A DNA stretch of 60,605 bases from Burkholderia sp. lig30 (GCF_000687455.2 NZ_JGVW01000082.1:1-60605), one strand, 5' to 3'. Numbered from the stretch's first letter, positions 1-9,002 are shown. A program made the numbers and translations. The notes: a model not told the origin generated them from the letters alone.

Positions 1-1
1 C

Positions 2-766
2 GGCCGCGCGCGCGGCCGTCTCACGGTGCTGGGGCTCGGCCCCGGCGGCGCCGAGTGGCTGACGCCCGCCGCGCGCGCGGCGCTCGCCGACGCCACCGAC
101 ATCCTCGGCTATACGACCTACGTGCAGATGGCCGGCCCGTTCCGGGCCGACCAGCGCGTGCACGGCACCGACAACCGCGAGGAAATGCAGCGCGCGCGCC
201 ATGCGTTCGAGCTGGCGGCCGACGGGCGCCGCGTCGCGGTCGTGTCGTCCGGCGACCCCGGCGTGTTCGCGATGGCCGCGGCGGTGCTCGAAGCGCTCGA
301 CGACGCGCGCGATCCGCGCTGGGGCGCCGTCGAGCTGCGCGTCGAGCCGGGCGTGTCGGCCGCGCTCGCGACGGCCGCGCAGGCCGGCGCGCCGCTCGGC
401 CACGATTTCTGCATGATTTCGCTGTCCGACAACCTGAAGCCGTGGGACGTGATCGAGATGCGCCTGCGGCACGCGGCCGAGGCGGATCTGGTGATGGCGT
501 TCTACAACCCGATCTCTCGCGCGCGGCCGTGGCAGCTCGACCGCGCGCTCGACGCGGTGCGCGCGCATCGCTCGCCCGACACGGTCGTCGTGCTCGGCCG
601 CGACATCGGCCGGCCCGGCGCAACGCTCGTCAGCACGACGCTCGGCGCGCTGCGCGCGGAGCAGGTCGACATGCGCACGATGGTGATCATTGGCTCGTCG
701 ACGACGCGGCGGTTCAACGTCGGCAGCGGGCGCGAATGGGTGTATACGCCGCGCTGGTACAAGTAA
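2..766 (+). CDS. cobJ: Precorrin-3B C17-methyltransferase, 3' part (partial)
   Basis: SAM-dependent methyltransferase of the corrin ring-contraction step of aerobic cobalamin synthesis. The frame is open to the window edge: the codons before the GTG at 26 read GRLT, giving GRLTVLGLGPGG, the usual start of the tetrapyrrole methylase fold, so the gene begins upstream. Other family marks are ILGYTTYV, SSGDPGVFAMAA, VEPGVSA and FYNPISRARPWQ. The stop is TAA at 764-766. In some proteobacteria CobJ is fused behind a CbiG domain; that cannot be judged here because the 5' end is missing. It lies next to chelatase genes on the opposite strand, consistent with one cobalamin cluster. Confidence 0.93.
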   Translation, partial: GRARGRLTVLGLGPGGAEWLTPAARAALADATDILGYTTYVQMAGPFRADQRVHGTDNREEMQRARHAFELAADGRRVAVVSSGDPGVFAMAAAVLEALDDARDPRWGAVELRVEPGVSAALATAAQAGAPLGHDFCMISLSDNLKPWDVIEMRLRHAAEADLVMAFYNPISRARPWQLDRALDAVRAHRSPDTVVVLGRDIGRPGATLVSTTLGALRAEQVDMRTMVIIGSSTTRRFNVGSGREWVYTPRWYK

Positions 767-771
767 CCGCG

Positions 772-806
772 CCGGGCGGCAGGCGGCCATGCCGCCTGCC
801 GCCCGG
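772..806. terminator. Perfect 16-bp GC hairpin after cobJ
   Basis: Six bases after the cobJ stop, CCGGGCGGCAGGCGGC (772-787) is followed by a 3-nt loop (788-790) and its exact complement (791-806). There is no following T-run, so it may act as a transcript-stabilising or Rho-assisted end rather than a classical intrinsic terminator. Confidence 0.5.
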
Positions 807-971
807 GCTCGAGCCGCCGCCCGCGATTCGGCTGACAAAACTGGCGTAACCTGCGCCTGCGTGACCTGCGCGACTGGCGTGACCTGAGCGGTCGGCACGG
901 CTGGCGCGTTGCCGGTCGCATCGTTATGCTTGCCCCCCCAAACCCAACCTACCCCATCCACCGGAGCATTC

Positions 972-1211
972 ATGAAACGCATCCTGTTGTGCGCGCTTGC
1001 GCTGCTGACGACCGCGAGCATCGCGCACGCGCAGACCCAGACCTACCAGTTCGGCGAAGGACAGGCGCAACCGCAAAGCACGCACTTGGCGCACCGCGCA
1101 CCGAAGCACGCCCACGCGGCCCATTCGCGTCGCAAGCACGCAGCGCACAAGCATGCGGTGCACCGCACGCATCGCAAGCATCACGCCGCACCGGCACGCA
1201 AGCGCACCTGA
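972..1211 (+). CDS. Small secreted His/Lys-rich protein (79 aa)
   Basis: No family recognised. The protein has a clear Sec signal peptide (MKRILLCALALLTTASIAHA, cleavage about residue 20). A short polar stretch follows, then a strongly basic tail of alternating His, Lys, Arg and Ala with over a dozen histidines (AHKHAVHRTHRKHHAA). The ATG at 972 follows CCGGAG with a short spacer. The His-rich tail beside cobalt genes suggests periplasmic metal binding, but similar low-complexity basic peptides exist elsewhere in high-GC genomes and no direct link is shown. It sits between cobJ (same strand) and the convergent chelatase gene. Confidence 0.6.
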   Translation: MKRILLCALALLTTASIAHAQTQTYQFGEGQAQPQSTHLAHRAPKHAHAAHSRRKHAAHKHAVHRTHRKHHAAPARKRT

Positions 1212-1247
1212 GGCCGGTTCACGCCAATAGCGGGCTGCGCCGCCCCC

Positions 1248-1922
1248 CTAATCCTGCACCAGCTCGCCGGGCGTCAGCCATTGCGCGCCCCACGCGGCGG
1301 CAAGGCGCTCGCCGCGGCCGAGCGGCACGGCCGAGTCGTCGAAATCGACGAACACCACATGATCGGCCGCAGCCGGCCGCACCGGCGTCTCGAGCGAGCA
1401 GCCGTCGGACAGCACCCACAGCCACCGCTGCCGCGCAGGCTCGCGGCGCGCGGCGCAGGCGAGCAACTGCGCGGCGGCGTCAATGCCGTCCGCGAGCGGC
1501 GTGCCGCCGCCGCCCTCGACGGGCGCGAGCCAGCGCTCGTTCCACCAGCGCGGCACCGCCGGCCCGAAGCGGCGCTGCGCGCCCGCGCCGCCAAAGCAGA
1601 TCAACGCGGTTTCGGCGCGTGCGCGCGCCGCGCGGTCGAAGCATGCGGCGATCAAGCCCTTCGCGAGCGCGAGTTGCCCCGACGCCATCATCGACGCCGA
1701 ACAGTCCAGCACGAAGCAATGCAGCGCCGCAGGCGTCCCCGCGCGCTTCCGAAAGCGCAGATGGTGCGGCTGAAGCGCATCGGCACGCCTCGCCGCGAGC
1801 GTCGCCGCCCACGCGATCGCCGCGCCGGCACGCGCGACGCCCGCCGCCCGCCCGCTTTCGCCCTGTTGCCACCGGGGGCCGCGAATCGTCTTCGCGGCGG
1901 CGCTCGCCCGGTGGCTCAGCGT
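1248..1922 (-). CDS. Chelatase medium-subunit VWA domain, read by -1 frameshift
   Basis: C-terminal half of a ChlD/BchD/CobT-type medium subunit. It carries a von Willebrand A domain with MIDAS motif DCSAS (about 1696-1710), GTPLADG and LWVLSDG, preceded by the family's linker (GPRWQQGESGR, then HLRFRKR). This frame has no ATG, GTG or TTG between the slippery site at 1922-1928 and the GTG inside the first VWA beta-strand, so an independent start would destroy the domain. Read through a -1 shift from the upstream AAA+ frame it adds 224 residues to 367, giving a fused 591-aa medium subunit of normal architecture (AAA+, acidic/Pro linker, VWA). The stop is TAG at 1248-1250. Confidence 0.85.
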   Translation of the reverse strand, partial: TLSHRASAAAKTIRGPRWQQGESGRAAGVARAGAAIAWAATLAARRADALQPHHLRFRKRAGTPAALHCFVLDCSASMMASGQLALAKGLIAACFDRAARARAETALICFGGAGAQRRFGPAVPRWWNERWLAPVEGGGGTPLADGIDAAAQLLACAARREPARQRWLWVLSDGCSLETPVRPAAADHVVFVDFDDSAVPLGRGERLAAAWGAQWLTPGELVQD

Positions 1923-1928
1923 TTTTTT
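1868..1928 (-). promoter_or_regulatory. -1 programmed ribosomal frameshift signal
   Basis: On the - strand mRNA, CTA AAA AAA CGC TGA gives the slippery heptamer A AAA AAA (1928-1922). A 6-nt spacer CGCTGA (1921-1916) contains the zero-frame stop. A 9-bp GC stem GCCACCGGG/CCCGGTGGC (1915-1907 with 1876-1868) encloses a second 8-bp stem GCCGCGAA/TTCGCGGC (1898-1891 with 1885-1878, loop 1890-1886). Heptamer, 5-9 nt spacer and stem-loop is the standard arrangement, and a -1 slip enters exactly the VWA frame. A run of seven A is itself striking at this GC content. Frameshifting in chlD genes of cobalamin producers has been reported in the literature, as I recall it. Confidence 0.85.
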
Positions 1929-3022
1929 AGCGGCAGCGGCACCACGCCCTTCACGGCCTGCATGCCGGCCGGCTCAGGCGGCAGGTAGCCCCAGTCGCCT
2001 TGCGCGTCCACGTCGTCCGCGTCGTCCGCGTCGTCCGTGCGCGGTTCGCCGCCGGGCGGCGCCGCGCGCCCGTCCGGCTCGCCCTGCTGCGGCGAGCGAT
2101 CGTGCGCGCCTCGATCCGGCGCAACTGCCGGCGGCGTCGCATGCGCGGTGCGCCGATGCCGCAACACCGCCTCGGCCACCCGCTCGACATGCGCGACCGT
2201 CACCGCATCCGCGCCGTCGAGCGCGGCCAGCGCGCGCGCCGCGCGCAGCATCACGAGATCGGCGCGCAAACCGTCGACCGCCGCCTCGATGCACAGCGCG
2301 CTGACCCGCGCATGCACCGCGTCGTCGAGCGACAGCGCCGCCAACCGCTCGCGCGCCGCGCGGATTTGCGCGGCCAGCGCCTGCTGCGCCGCCATCTGCG
2401 CCGCCCGGAACGCGCCAGGATCGGCGTCGAACGCGAGGCGGGCCTTCACGATCTGCAGCCGCTGCGCCGGATCGAAGCAATTCTGCAGCTCGACCATCAG
2501 CCCGAACCGGTCGAGCAGCTGCGGACGCAATTCGCCCTCTTCCGGATTCATCGTCCCGACCAGCACGAAGCGCGCGTCATGCGCGTGCGACACGCCATCG
2601 CGCTCGACGATGTTGACGCCGCTCGCGGCGACGTCCAGCAGCGTATCGACGAGCCCGTCGGCGAGCAGGTTGACCTCGTCGACGTACAGCACGCCTTCGT
2701 GCGCGCGCGCGATCAGGCCGGGACGAAAGCGCACGCCGTGGTCGGCGAGCGCATGCGCGAGATCGAGCGTGCCCGTCACCTGCTCGTCGCTTGCCGACAG
2801 CGGCAGCGTCACGAACCGCCCGTGCGGCAGCAGCTCCGCGAGCGCGCGCGCGGCGGTCGACTTCGCGGTGCCGCGCGGCCCGCTCACGAGCACGCCGCCG
2901 AGCGCCGGATCGATCGCGACGAGCAGCAGCGCCTGTTGCAGCGCGGCCTGGCCGACCAGCGCGGTAAAGGGAAACACCGCGCCGACGCGGCCGTTCGCTT
3001 GAGTCGTGCCGGCGTCGTTCAT
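1916..3022 (-). CDS. chlI: Chelatase AAA+ small subunit (ChlI-like), zero-frame product
   Basis: MoxR/BchI-type AAA+ ATPase that powers cobalt insertion together with CobN. Walker A is GPRGTAKSTAARAL and Walker B is VLYVDEVNLL; VGTMNPEEGELRPQLLDRFGL forms sensor I and the arginine finger. The chelatase helical lid follows, then an acidic Asp-rich linker (DDADDADDVDA). It ends at TGA 1916-1918 directly after the slippery A7 run, giving 368 aa. The ATG at 3020-3022 overlaps the cobN stop (ATGA), so translation is coupled to cobN. A -1 shift near its last codons yields the 591-aa AAA+/VWA subunit, so one gene probably supplies both accessory subunits. No separate small-subunit gene is visible in the window. 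Confidence 0.9.
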   Translation of the reverse strand: MNDAGTTQANGRVGAVFPFTALVGQAALQQALLLVAIDPALGGVLVSGPRGTAKSTAARALAELLPHGRFVTLPLSASDEQVTGTLDLAHALADHGVRFRPGLIARAHEGVLYVDEVNLLADGLVDTLLDVAASGVNIVERDGVSHAHDARFVLVGTMNPEEGELRPQLLDRFGLMVELQNCFDPAQRLQIVKARLAFDADPGAFRAAQMAAQQALAAQIRAARERLAALSLDDAVHARVSALCIEAAVDGLRADLVMLRAARALAALDGADAVTVAHVERVAEAVLRHRRTAHATPPAVAPDRGAHDRSPQQGEPDGRAAPPGGEPRTDDADDADDVDAQGDWGYLPPEPAGMQAVKGVVPLPLKKR

Positions 3023-6000
3023 CGCCGTCCTCCTTCCTGATGCTGTTCGCTCGCGAGCCAGATCGCCTCGATCCGTTCGCGGTAATCGCCCGGCTGCTGC
3101 CACAGCCCGCGCTGCATCGCCTCGACGAAGCGTTCGCAGATGCCCTGCAGCGCGCGCGGATTGTGCCGGTCGAGAAACGCGCGCGTATCGTCGTCGAACA
3201 GATACGCGTCGGCGACGAGCGCATATTGATGATCGGACAGCACGCGCGCGGTCGCGTCGTAGCCGTACAGGTAATCGACCGTCGCGGCCATTTCCGCCGC
3301 GCCCTTGTAGCCGTGCCGCTTCACGCCGTCGATCCATTTCGGGTTGACGACGCGCGAGCGGATCACCCGCGAAATCTCCTCGCGCAGCGTGCGCATCTGC
3401 GGCGCGGCCGGGTTCGCATGATCGCCGTGGTACAGGCTCGGCTGCCGCCCGGACAGATGCCGCACCGCCGCCGCCATGCCGCCCTGGAACTGGTAGTAAT
3501 CGTTCGAATCGAGGATGTCGTGCTCGCGGCTGTCCTGGTTCTGCACGACCGCGTCGATCGACGCGAGCCGCTGGCCGAACGCGTCGTGCGCCGCGTCGCC
3601 CGCGCTGTTCTGCGCGTACGCATGGCCGCCCCAGCGCTGGTAGGCGCCGGCCAGATCCGCATCGGTCTGCCACTGCCGCGCGTCGATCATCTCCTGCAGC
3701 CCGGCACCGTAACTGCCGGGCCGCGCGCCGAACACGCGCCAGCCGGCGCGCCGCCGCGCCTCGTCGGGCGCGATTCCCTGTTCGATCCACTGCGCGCGCT
3801 CGCGCTCGATGCGCGCGCGGATCGGGTTCAGGTGCGCCGGCTCGTCGAGGGCGGCGACTGCCTGCACGGCCGCGTCGAACAGATGCATCAGGTTCGGGAA
3901 CGCATCGCGAAAGAACCCGGACACGCGCAGCGTCACGTCGATGCGCGGCCGGTCGAAGATCTCGATCGGCAGGATCTCGAAGTCGGTCACGCGATGGCTG
4001 CCGTGCGCCCACTTCGGCCGCACGCCGATCAGCGCGAACGCCTGCGCGACGTCGTCGCCGCCGGTGCGCATCGTCGCGGTGCCCCACACCGACAGGCCGA
4101 CCGCGCGCGGATAGTCGCCGTGGTCCTGCAGGTGCCGTTCGATCAGTTGCTGCGCGGATTTCAGGCCGAGCGTCCACGCCGCCTGCGTCGGCACCGCACG
4201 GGTGTCGACCGAATAGAAGTTGCGGCCGGTCGGCAGCACGTCGGGCCGCCCGCGCGACGGCGAGCCGCTCGGCCCCGGCGGCACGAAGCGGCCATCGAGC
4301 CCGCGGCGCAGCTGCCGCAGCTCCTCGCTGCCGCATGCGTCGAGCGCCGGCATCAGCGTCGCGCGAATCCGCTCGATCACGGGCAGCGTATGCGGCCACG
4401 CGCCGGGCGGCGGCTCGCATGCGTCGTCCGGCCGCGCGGCGCACAGCCGGTCGAGCCACTGCTGCGCGAGCCGTTCGAGCCGTTCGCGCGTGTCGCCCGC
4501 ATGCCGCCACGGCGAATCGTCGAGCGCCGCCAGGATCGCCGGGCGCGGCCCGTGCCACGGCGCGGCCCAGTCGGCGGCGAGCGGATCGAAGCCGTCGCCG
4601 AGCGCCAGGTCGCGCGCAAGCGCGCCGATCAGCCCGGCCCGCGCCGCCTGGCCGTCGCCGACCGGAAAGCGCGCGAGCGCGAGCAGCGTATCGCGCCGCT
4701 GGCGAGCGGCCGGCGACTGCCCGAACACGTGCAGCCCGTCGCGGATCTGCGCTTCCTTCAGTTCGCACAGCCAGGCGTCGACGCGCGTGAGCAGTTCGTC
4801 CTCGCCGCGCGCGTCCTGCGGCGGCGCGACGCTCAACTCCTCGTGCAGCCGGTGCTCGGCGATCGTCTCGAGGATCGTCCGGCGCAGCAGCTTCGCGCGC
4901 CGCGCGTCGACCATCAGCGCGTCATAGTATTCGTCGACCTGCCGCTCGAGATCCTGCAGCGGGCCGTAGTTTTCCGCGCGGGTGAGCGGCGGCATCAAAT
5001 GATCGACGATCACCGCCTGCGCGCGCCGCTTCGCCTGGCTGCCCTCGCCCGGATCATTGACGATGAACGGATACAGGTGCGGCAGCGGCCCGAGCGTCAG
5101 GTCCGGCCAGCACGCGTCCGACAGCGCGACGCTCTTGCCGGGCAGCCATTCGAGGTTGCCGTGCTTGCCGAGGTGGATCACCGCGTCGATCGCGAACGCG
5201 TCGCGCAGCCAGAAGTAGAACGCGAGATACGCATGCGGCGGCACGAGGTCCGCGTCGTGATAGCTCGCATAGTCGTTCTCGCCGCGCGAGCGCGACGGCT
5301 GGATGCCGACGAACACGTTGCCCGCGCGCCAGCCCGCGATCGTGAAGCGCCCCTGACGCAGCGTCGGATCGTTTTCGGGCGGCCCCCATCGGTCGTTCAG
5401 CGCCTGCCGCACGGCCTCCGGCAGCCGCGCGAAACGCGCGCGGTAATCGGCCAGCGAATAGCTCTGGAACGCGGGCCGCAGCGCGCGGGCCGCCGGGTCG
5501 TTCGTCACGCCGTCGGTCAGGCGCGCGATCAGCGCATCGCCATCGGCCGGCAGGTCGGCGACGCGGTAGCCGGCGTCGCGCAGCATCGCCAGCACGACCC
5601 GTGCCGACGCGGGCGTGTCGAGCCCGACGCCGTTGCCGATCCGCCCTTCGCTTTGCGGATAGTTCGCGAGAATCAGCGCGACGCGCTTGTCCGCGTTGTC
5701 GAGCGTGCGCAGCCGGCACCAGCCGCGCGCGAGCGCCGCGACGAAGCCGATCCGTTCGGCGTCGGGCTGGTAGCGCACGACGTCGACCTCGGTGTGCGGG
5801 CAGCGGTACGCGAGGCCCTTGAAGCTCACCGCGCGCGTGACGATGCGCCCGTCCACCTCCGGCAGCGCGACGTGCATCGCGATGTCGCGCGCATGCAGGC
5901 CCTGGTTGTCGGCGAGCCACGCGTCGCGGTTGCCGCCGGACAGGATCACCTGCAGCACCGGCGCATCGCCCGCGAGCGCGTCAGGCTGCGAACGGCTGCC

Positions 6001-6837
6001 CCCGGGATCGCCGATCGCCCCTGCCGCGAACGCGGTCGTGTTGAGCACCAGCGCGACGTCGTGTGCGCGGCACAGCCGCTCGACGATCTCGCGGCTCACC
6101 GCGTCCTTCAGCGACGTCACCGCGATCGGCAGCGGATTCAGCTCTTCGCGCTCGAGCGCGTCGGCAAGCGCATCGAACACCGCCGTGTTCGCGGCCTGCC
6201 AGTGCGCCTTGTAGAACAGGATCGCGACGACCGGCGCGCCGGGCCGCCAGCGCGGCCGCCAGTCGTCGATGCTGGCCGGATCGCGCGCAGGGTGATACAG
6301 CGCGGCGGCCGGCAGCGGACGCGGCGGCTCAGGCTCGTCGCCGAAACCAAGCGTGTGAAACGCGATGCTGCGCAACAGCGCGTCGGCGTTGTGCATGCCG
6401 CCTTCGCGCAGGTAGCGCCACCACTGGCGGCACAGCGCGGGCGCGACGGTGCTCTTCGCGATCAGGTTCGGATCTTCCTGCAGGTCGCCGGAGAACATCG
6501 CGAGCTGCTGGCCGTGACGCGACGCGAGCGACACCGCCTGCTCGATCCCGTACGGCCAGTACGCCTCGCCGCCGAGATGGTCGATCACGACGGTGCGCGC
6601 GTGCTTCAGCACGTCGTCGACGTAGAAGTCGACCGACGCCGGCTGGCGCAGGAACGTCACGTTCGCGAGACGCACGCTCGGAAAGCCGGCGGGCAGGCGC
6701 GGCACGACGCTCGCGAGCAGCGACAGCGTCGTGTCCGCCGACGAAAGGATCACGATCTCCGCGGGCCGCTGGTCGATCCGGATCACGCCTTCCGTATCGT
6801 CGACGAAGCCGCCCGGCGTGGTGCGCAGCAGATGCAT
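3019..6837 (-). CDS. cobN: Cobaltochelatase large subunit CobN (1272 aa)
   Basis: Catalytic subunit that inserts Co2+ into hydrogenobyrinic acid a,c-diamide in the aerobic B12 pathway; cytosolic, working with the AAA+ and VWA subunits. It is full length for CobN (about 1250-1300 aa) and carries typical stretches: AIDAVIHLGKHGNLEWLPGK, LSDACWPDLTLGPLPHLYPF, IVNDPGEGSQAKRRAQAVIV and NPKWIDGVKRHGYKGAAEM. The start is ATG at 6837, 6 nt after cobW. The 3' end overlaps the downstream AAA+ gene by ATGA. It is the third gene of the riboswitch-led - strand operon. A very long antisense frame opposite it is a codon-bias shadow. Confidence 0.97.
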   Translation of the reverse strand: MHLLRTTPGGFVDDTEGVIRIDQRPAEIVILSSADTTLSLLASVVPRLPAGFPSVRLANVTFLRQPASVDFYVDDVLKHARTVVIDHLGGEAYWPYGIEQAVSLASRHGQQLAMFSGDLQEDPNLIAKSTVAPALCRQWWRYLREGGMHNADALLRSIAFHTLGFGDEPEPPRPLPAAALYHPARDPASIDDWRPRWRPGAPVVAILFYKAHWQAANTAVFDALADALEREELNPLPIAVTSLKDAVSREIVERLCRAHDVALVLNTTAFAAGAIGDPGGSRSQPDALAGDAPVLQVILSGGNRDAWLADNQGLHARDIAMHVALPEVDGRIVTRAVSFKGLAYRCPHTEVDVVRYQPDAERIGFVAALARGWCRLRTLDNADKRVALILANYPQSEGRIGNGVGLDTPASARVVLAMLRDAGYRVADLPADGDALIARLTDGVTNDPAARALRPAFQSYSLADYRARFARLPEAVRQALNDRWGPPENDPTLRQGRFTIAGWRAGNVFVGIQPSRSRGENDYASYHDADLVPPHAYLAFYFWLRDAFAIDAVIHLGKHGNLEWLPGKSVALSDACWPDLTLGPLPHLYPFIVNDPGEGSQAKRRAQAVIVDHLMPPLTRAENYGPLQDLERQVDEYYDALMVDARRAKLLRRTILETIAEHRLHEELSVAPPQDARGEDELLTRVDAWLCELKEAQIRDGLHVFGQSPAARQRRDTLLALARFPVGDGQAARAGLIGALARDLALGDGFDPLAADWAAPWHGPRPAILAALDDSPWRHAGDTRERLERLAQQWLDRLCAARPDDACEPPPGAWPHTLPVIERIRATLMPALDACGSEELRQLRRGLDGRFVPPGPSGSPSRGRPDVLPTGRNFYSVDTRAVPTQAAWTLGLKSAQQLIERHLQDHGDYPRAVGLSVWGTATMRTGGDDVAQAFALIGVRPKWAHGSHRVTDFEILPIEIFDRPRIDVTLRVSGFFRDAFPNLMHLFDAAVQAVAALDEPAHLNPIRARIERERAQWIEQGIAPDEARRRAGWRVFGARPGSYGAGLQEMIDARQWQTDADLAGAYQRWGGHAYAQNSAGDAAHDAFGQRLASIDAVVQNQDSREHDILDSNDYYQFQGGMAAAVRHLSGRQPSLYHGDHANPAAPQMRTLREEISRVIRSRVVNPKWIDGVKRHGYKGAAEMAATVDYLYGYDATARVLSDHQYALVADAYLFDDDTRAFLDRHNPRALQGICERFVEAMQRGLWQQPGDYRERIEAIWLASEQHQEGGRR

Positions 6838-6843
6838 CGCGCG

Positions 6844-7917
6844 TTACGCCTGTTGCGCGTGCGCGGCGAGCGCCGCGTCGAACCCGCGCTGCAGCGCCGC
6901 CGCGTCGAGATCCTCGCCGATCAGCACGAAACGGCTCGCGCGCGGCTCGCCGTCCTGCCAGCGGCGGTCGAAATAGCTGTCGAAGCGGCGCCCGACGCCC
7001 TGGATCACGAGCCGCATCGGCGCGCCCGGCAGCGCCGCAAAACCCTTCGCGCGATAGATCGTGTGCGCCTCGACGAGCTGCTGCAACGCGGCGATCGTCG
7101 CGTCGCGCGAACCCGCGTCGCCGGTGACGACGACCGAATCGAACTCGTCGTGATGATGGTCGGCGTCGTCGGCCGAGCCGTGATGGTCGTGGCGCAGATG
7201 GATCGTGTCCTCCGACGCCGCCTCGATCCCGAGCAGCATCGCGAGATCCAGCTCGCCGCGCGTCGCGTGGACGATCTTCACCTGCGGCGGGATCTCGTCG
7301 CGGATCGCGGCCTCGATGCCCGCCAGATGCGCGCCGTCGAGCAGGTCGGTCTTGTTGACGATCACGAGGTCGGCCGCCGACAGCTGGTCGGCGAACAGCT
7401 CATGCAGCGGCGATTCGTGGTCGAGATTCGGGTCGGCGCTGCGCTGCGCGTCGACCGCCTGCGGATTCTCGGCGAACTGGCCGCTCGCGGCGGCCGGGCC
7501 GTCGACGACGGTCACGACCGCGTCGACCGTGAAGCTGTTGCGGATCGCCGGCCAGTTGAACGCCTGCACGAGCGGCTTCGGCAGCGCGAGGCCCGAGGTC
7601 TCGATCAGCACGTGGTCGATCTCGCCGCGCCGCTCGACGAGCGCCTCCATCACCGGGTAGAACTCCTCCTGCACCGTGCAGCACAGGCAACCGTTCGCGA
7701 GCTCGTAGAGCTGGCCTTGCGACTCGCCGCCGGCGTCGTCGCAGCCGATGCCGCAGCCCTTGAGGATCTCGCCGTCGATGCCGAGCTCGCCGAACTCGTT
7801 GACGATCACCGCGATGCGGCGGCCGTCGGCGTGCTGCAGGATGTGGCGCAGCAGCGTCGTCTTGCCGCTGCCGAGAAAGCCCGTGACGATGGTGACGGGG
7901 AGCTTGCGCATGTGCAT
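6844..7917 (-). CDS. cobW: CobW family metallochaperone GTPase (357 aa)
   Basis: G3E/COG0523 GTPase thought to deliver a metal, probably cobalt, to the chelatase. The P-loop is GFLGSGKTT (about residues 13-21). Also present are the CxCC metal motif in NGCLCCTV (about 75), Walker B ETSGLALP, the guanine-specificity motif NKTD, and the CobW C-terminal domain. A His/Asp-rich loop (HLRHDHHGSADDADHHHDE, about residues 240-260) before the C-terminal domain is a plausible metal-binding segment. Either MHMRKLP or MRKLP may be the true start, as the two ATGs are 6 nt apart. It lies between the cobalt transporter and cobN. Confidence 0.94.
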   Translation of the reverse strand: MHMRKLPVTIVTGFLGSGKTTLLRHILQHADGRRIAVIVNEFGELGIDGEILKGCGIGCDDAGGESQGQLYELANGCLCCTVQEEFYPVMEALVERRGEIDHVLIETSGLALPKPLVQAFNWPAIRNSFTVDAVVTVVDGPAAASGQFAENPQAVDAQRSADPNLDHESPLHELFADQLSAADLVIVNKTDLLDGAHLAGIEAAIRDEIPPQVKIVHATRGELDLAMLLGIEAASEDTIHLRHDHHGSADDADHHHDEFDSVVVTGDAGSRDATIAALQQLVEAHTIYRAKGFAALPGAPMRLVIQGVGRRFDSYFDRRWQDGEPRASRFVLIGEDLDAAALQRGFDAALAAHAQQA

Positions 7918-7943
7918 GGAATGTCCGTGGGTCGAAAGAGGTT

Positions 7944-9002
7944 TCAGGCGGAGATCGTCACGTCGATCTCGTCATAGCGCTTCGCGCGGTAGATCGCGGC
8001 CGACACGAGCCAGCTCGCGACGAACAGCCCGATCACGACGTAGCCGAGCACGCCGAAATGCCCGGCCGCCATCCCGGCGAAATCCCAGACCGGGCCTTGC
8101 AGCGCGAGCTTGTCGGCGATCAGCGCGAGCACCTCGATGCCGCCGATCAGCGCGGCGACCATCACCGAGACGAACGTGATCGTCATGTTGTAGTAGATCT
8201 TGCGGATCGGCCGCACGTACGCCCAGCGGTACGCGCCCATCATCAGGATGCCGTCCGTCGTGTCGACCAGCGTCATGCCGGCGGTAAACAGCGCGGGCAG
8301 CGCCATCACCGACCAGAACGACAGGCCGCCCTGCACCTGCGTCGCCGAGATGCCGAACAGCGCGATCTCGGTCGCGGTGTCGAAGCCGATGCCGAACAGG
8401 AAGCCGATCGGATACAGATGCCAGCTGCGCGACACGAGCCGGAACAGCGGCCGGAACACGCGCGCGAGCACGCCGCGCTGGTTCATCAGCAGGTCGAGAT
8501 CCTGCTCGACGAGCGGTTCGCCGCGCCGCACCGCGCGAAAGGTGCGCACCACCGAGATCAGGATCAGCAGGTTCGCCCCCGCGAGCAGCAGCAGGAAGAA
8601 TGCCGACACGCAGGTGCTGATCGTTCCGCCCCACGCCCGGAAGCTCTCGAAGCGCGCGAGCGACGCCGCCGTCAGCGCGACGACGACCGACATCACGATC
8701 ACGACGCTCGAATGGCCGAGCGAGAAGAACAGGCCCGCGCCGAGCGGGCTGCGCCCTTCCTGCATCAGCTTGCGCGTGACGTTGTCGATGGCGGCGATGT
8801 GATCGGCGTCGACCGCGTGGCGCAGCCCGAACACGTACGCGAGCAGCGCGGTGCCGAGCAGCACCGGCTGGCCGTGGAAGGCCGCGAGCGCCCACGCCCA
8901 CGCGCCGATGTTGAATGCGACAAGCAACGTATAGATGGCAATGATCTTGCCGCGCAGCCCGGACGAGCTGTCGTTGAACAGACGGAAAAACGATTCGAGC
9001 AT
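7944..9002 (-). CDS. NiCoT family nickel/cobalt permease (352 aa)
   Basis: Inner-membrane high-affinity Ni2+/Co2+ transporter (HoxN/NixA/NhlF family). The signature in TM2, RHAVDADHI, is at residues 61-69; LGHSSVV (about 96) and GFDTATEIALFGIS follow, and about eight hydrophobic segments are visible. The ATG at 9000-9002 has a good AGGGAGC Shine-Dalgarno; the frame extends further upstream but that part is riboswitch leader, not protein. It is the first gene of the operon behind the cobalamin riboswitch and followed by cobW and cobN, which argues for cobalt rather than nickel as the main substrate. Confidence 0.93.
   Translation of the reverse strand: MLESFFRLFNDSSSGLRGKIIAIYTLLVAFNIGAWAWALAAFHGQPVLLGTALLAYVFGLRHAVDADHIAAIDNVTRKLMQEGRSPLGAGLFFSLGHSSVVIVMSVVVALTAASLARFESFRAWGGTISTCVSAFFLLLLAGANLLILISVVRTFRAVRRGEPLVEQDLDLLMNQRGVLARVFRPLFRLVSRSWHLYPIGFLFGIGFDTATEIALFGISATQVQGGLSFWSVMALPALFTAGMTLVDTTDGILMMGAYRWAYVRPIRKIYYNMTITFVSVMVAALIGGIEVLALIADKLALQGPVWDFAGMAAGHFGVLGYVVIGLFVASWLVSAAIYRAKRYDEIDVTISA

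Noticed and set aside
1916..4768. A 950-codon open frame containing the chelatase ATPase at its end
   Set aside because: The first two-thirds is a low-complexity Arg/Ala shadow of cobN; the real ATPase starts at the ATG at 3022 with ATGA overlap.
3040..7977. A 1645-codon open frame on + opposite cobN and cobW
   Set aside because: Arg/His/Asp/Val-rich translation typical of an antisense frame in GC-rich genes; cobN and cobW on the other strand are unmistakable.
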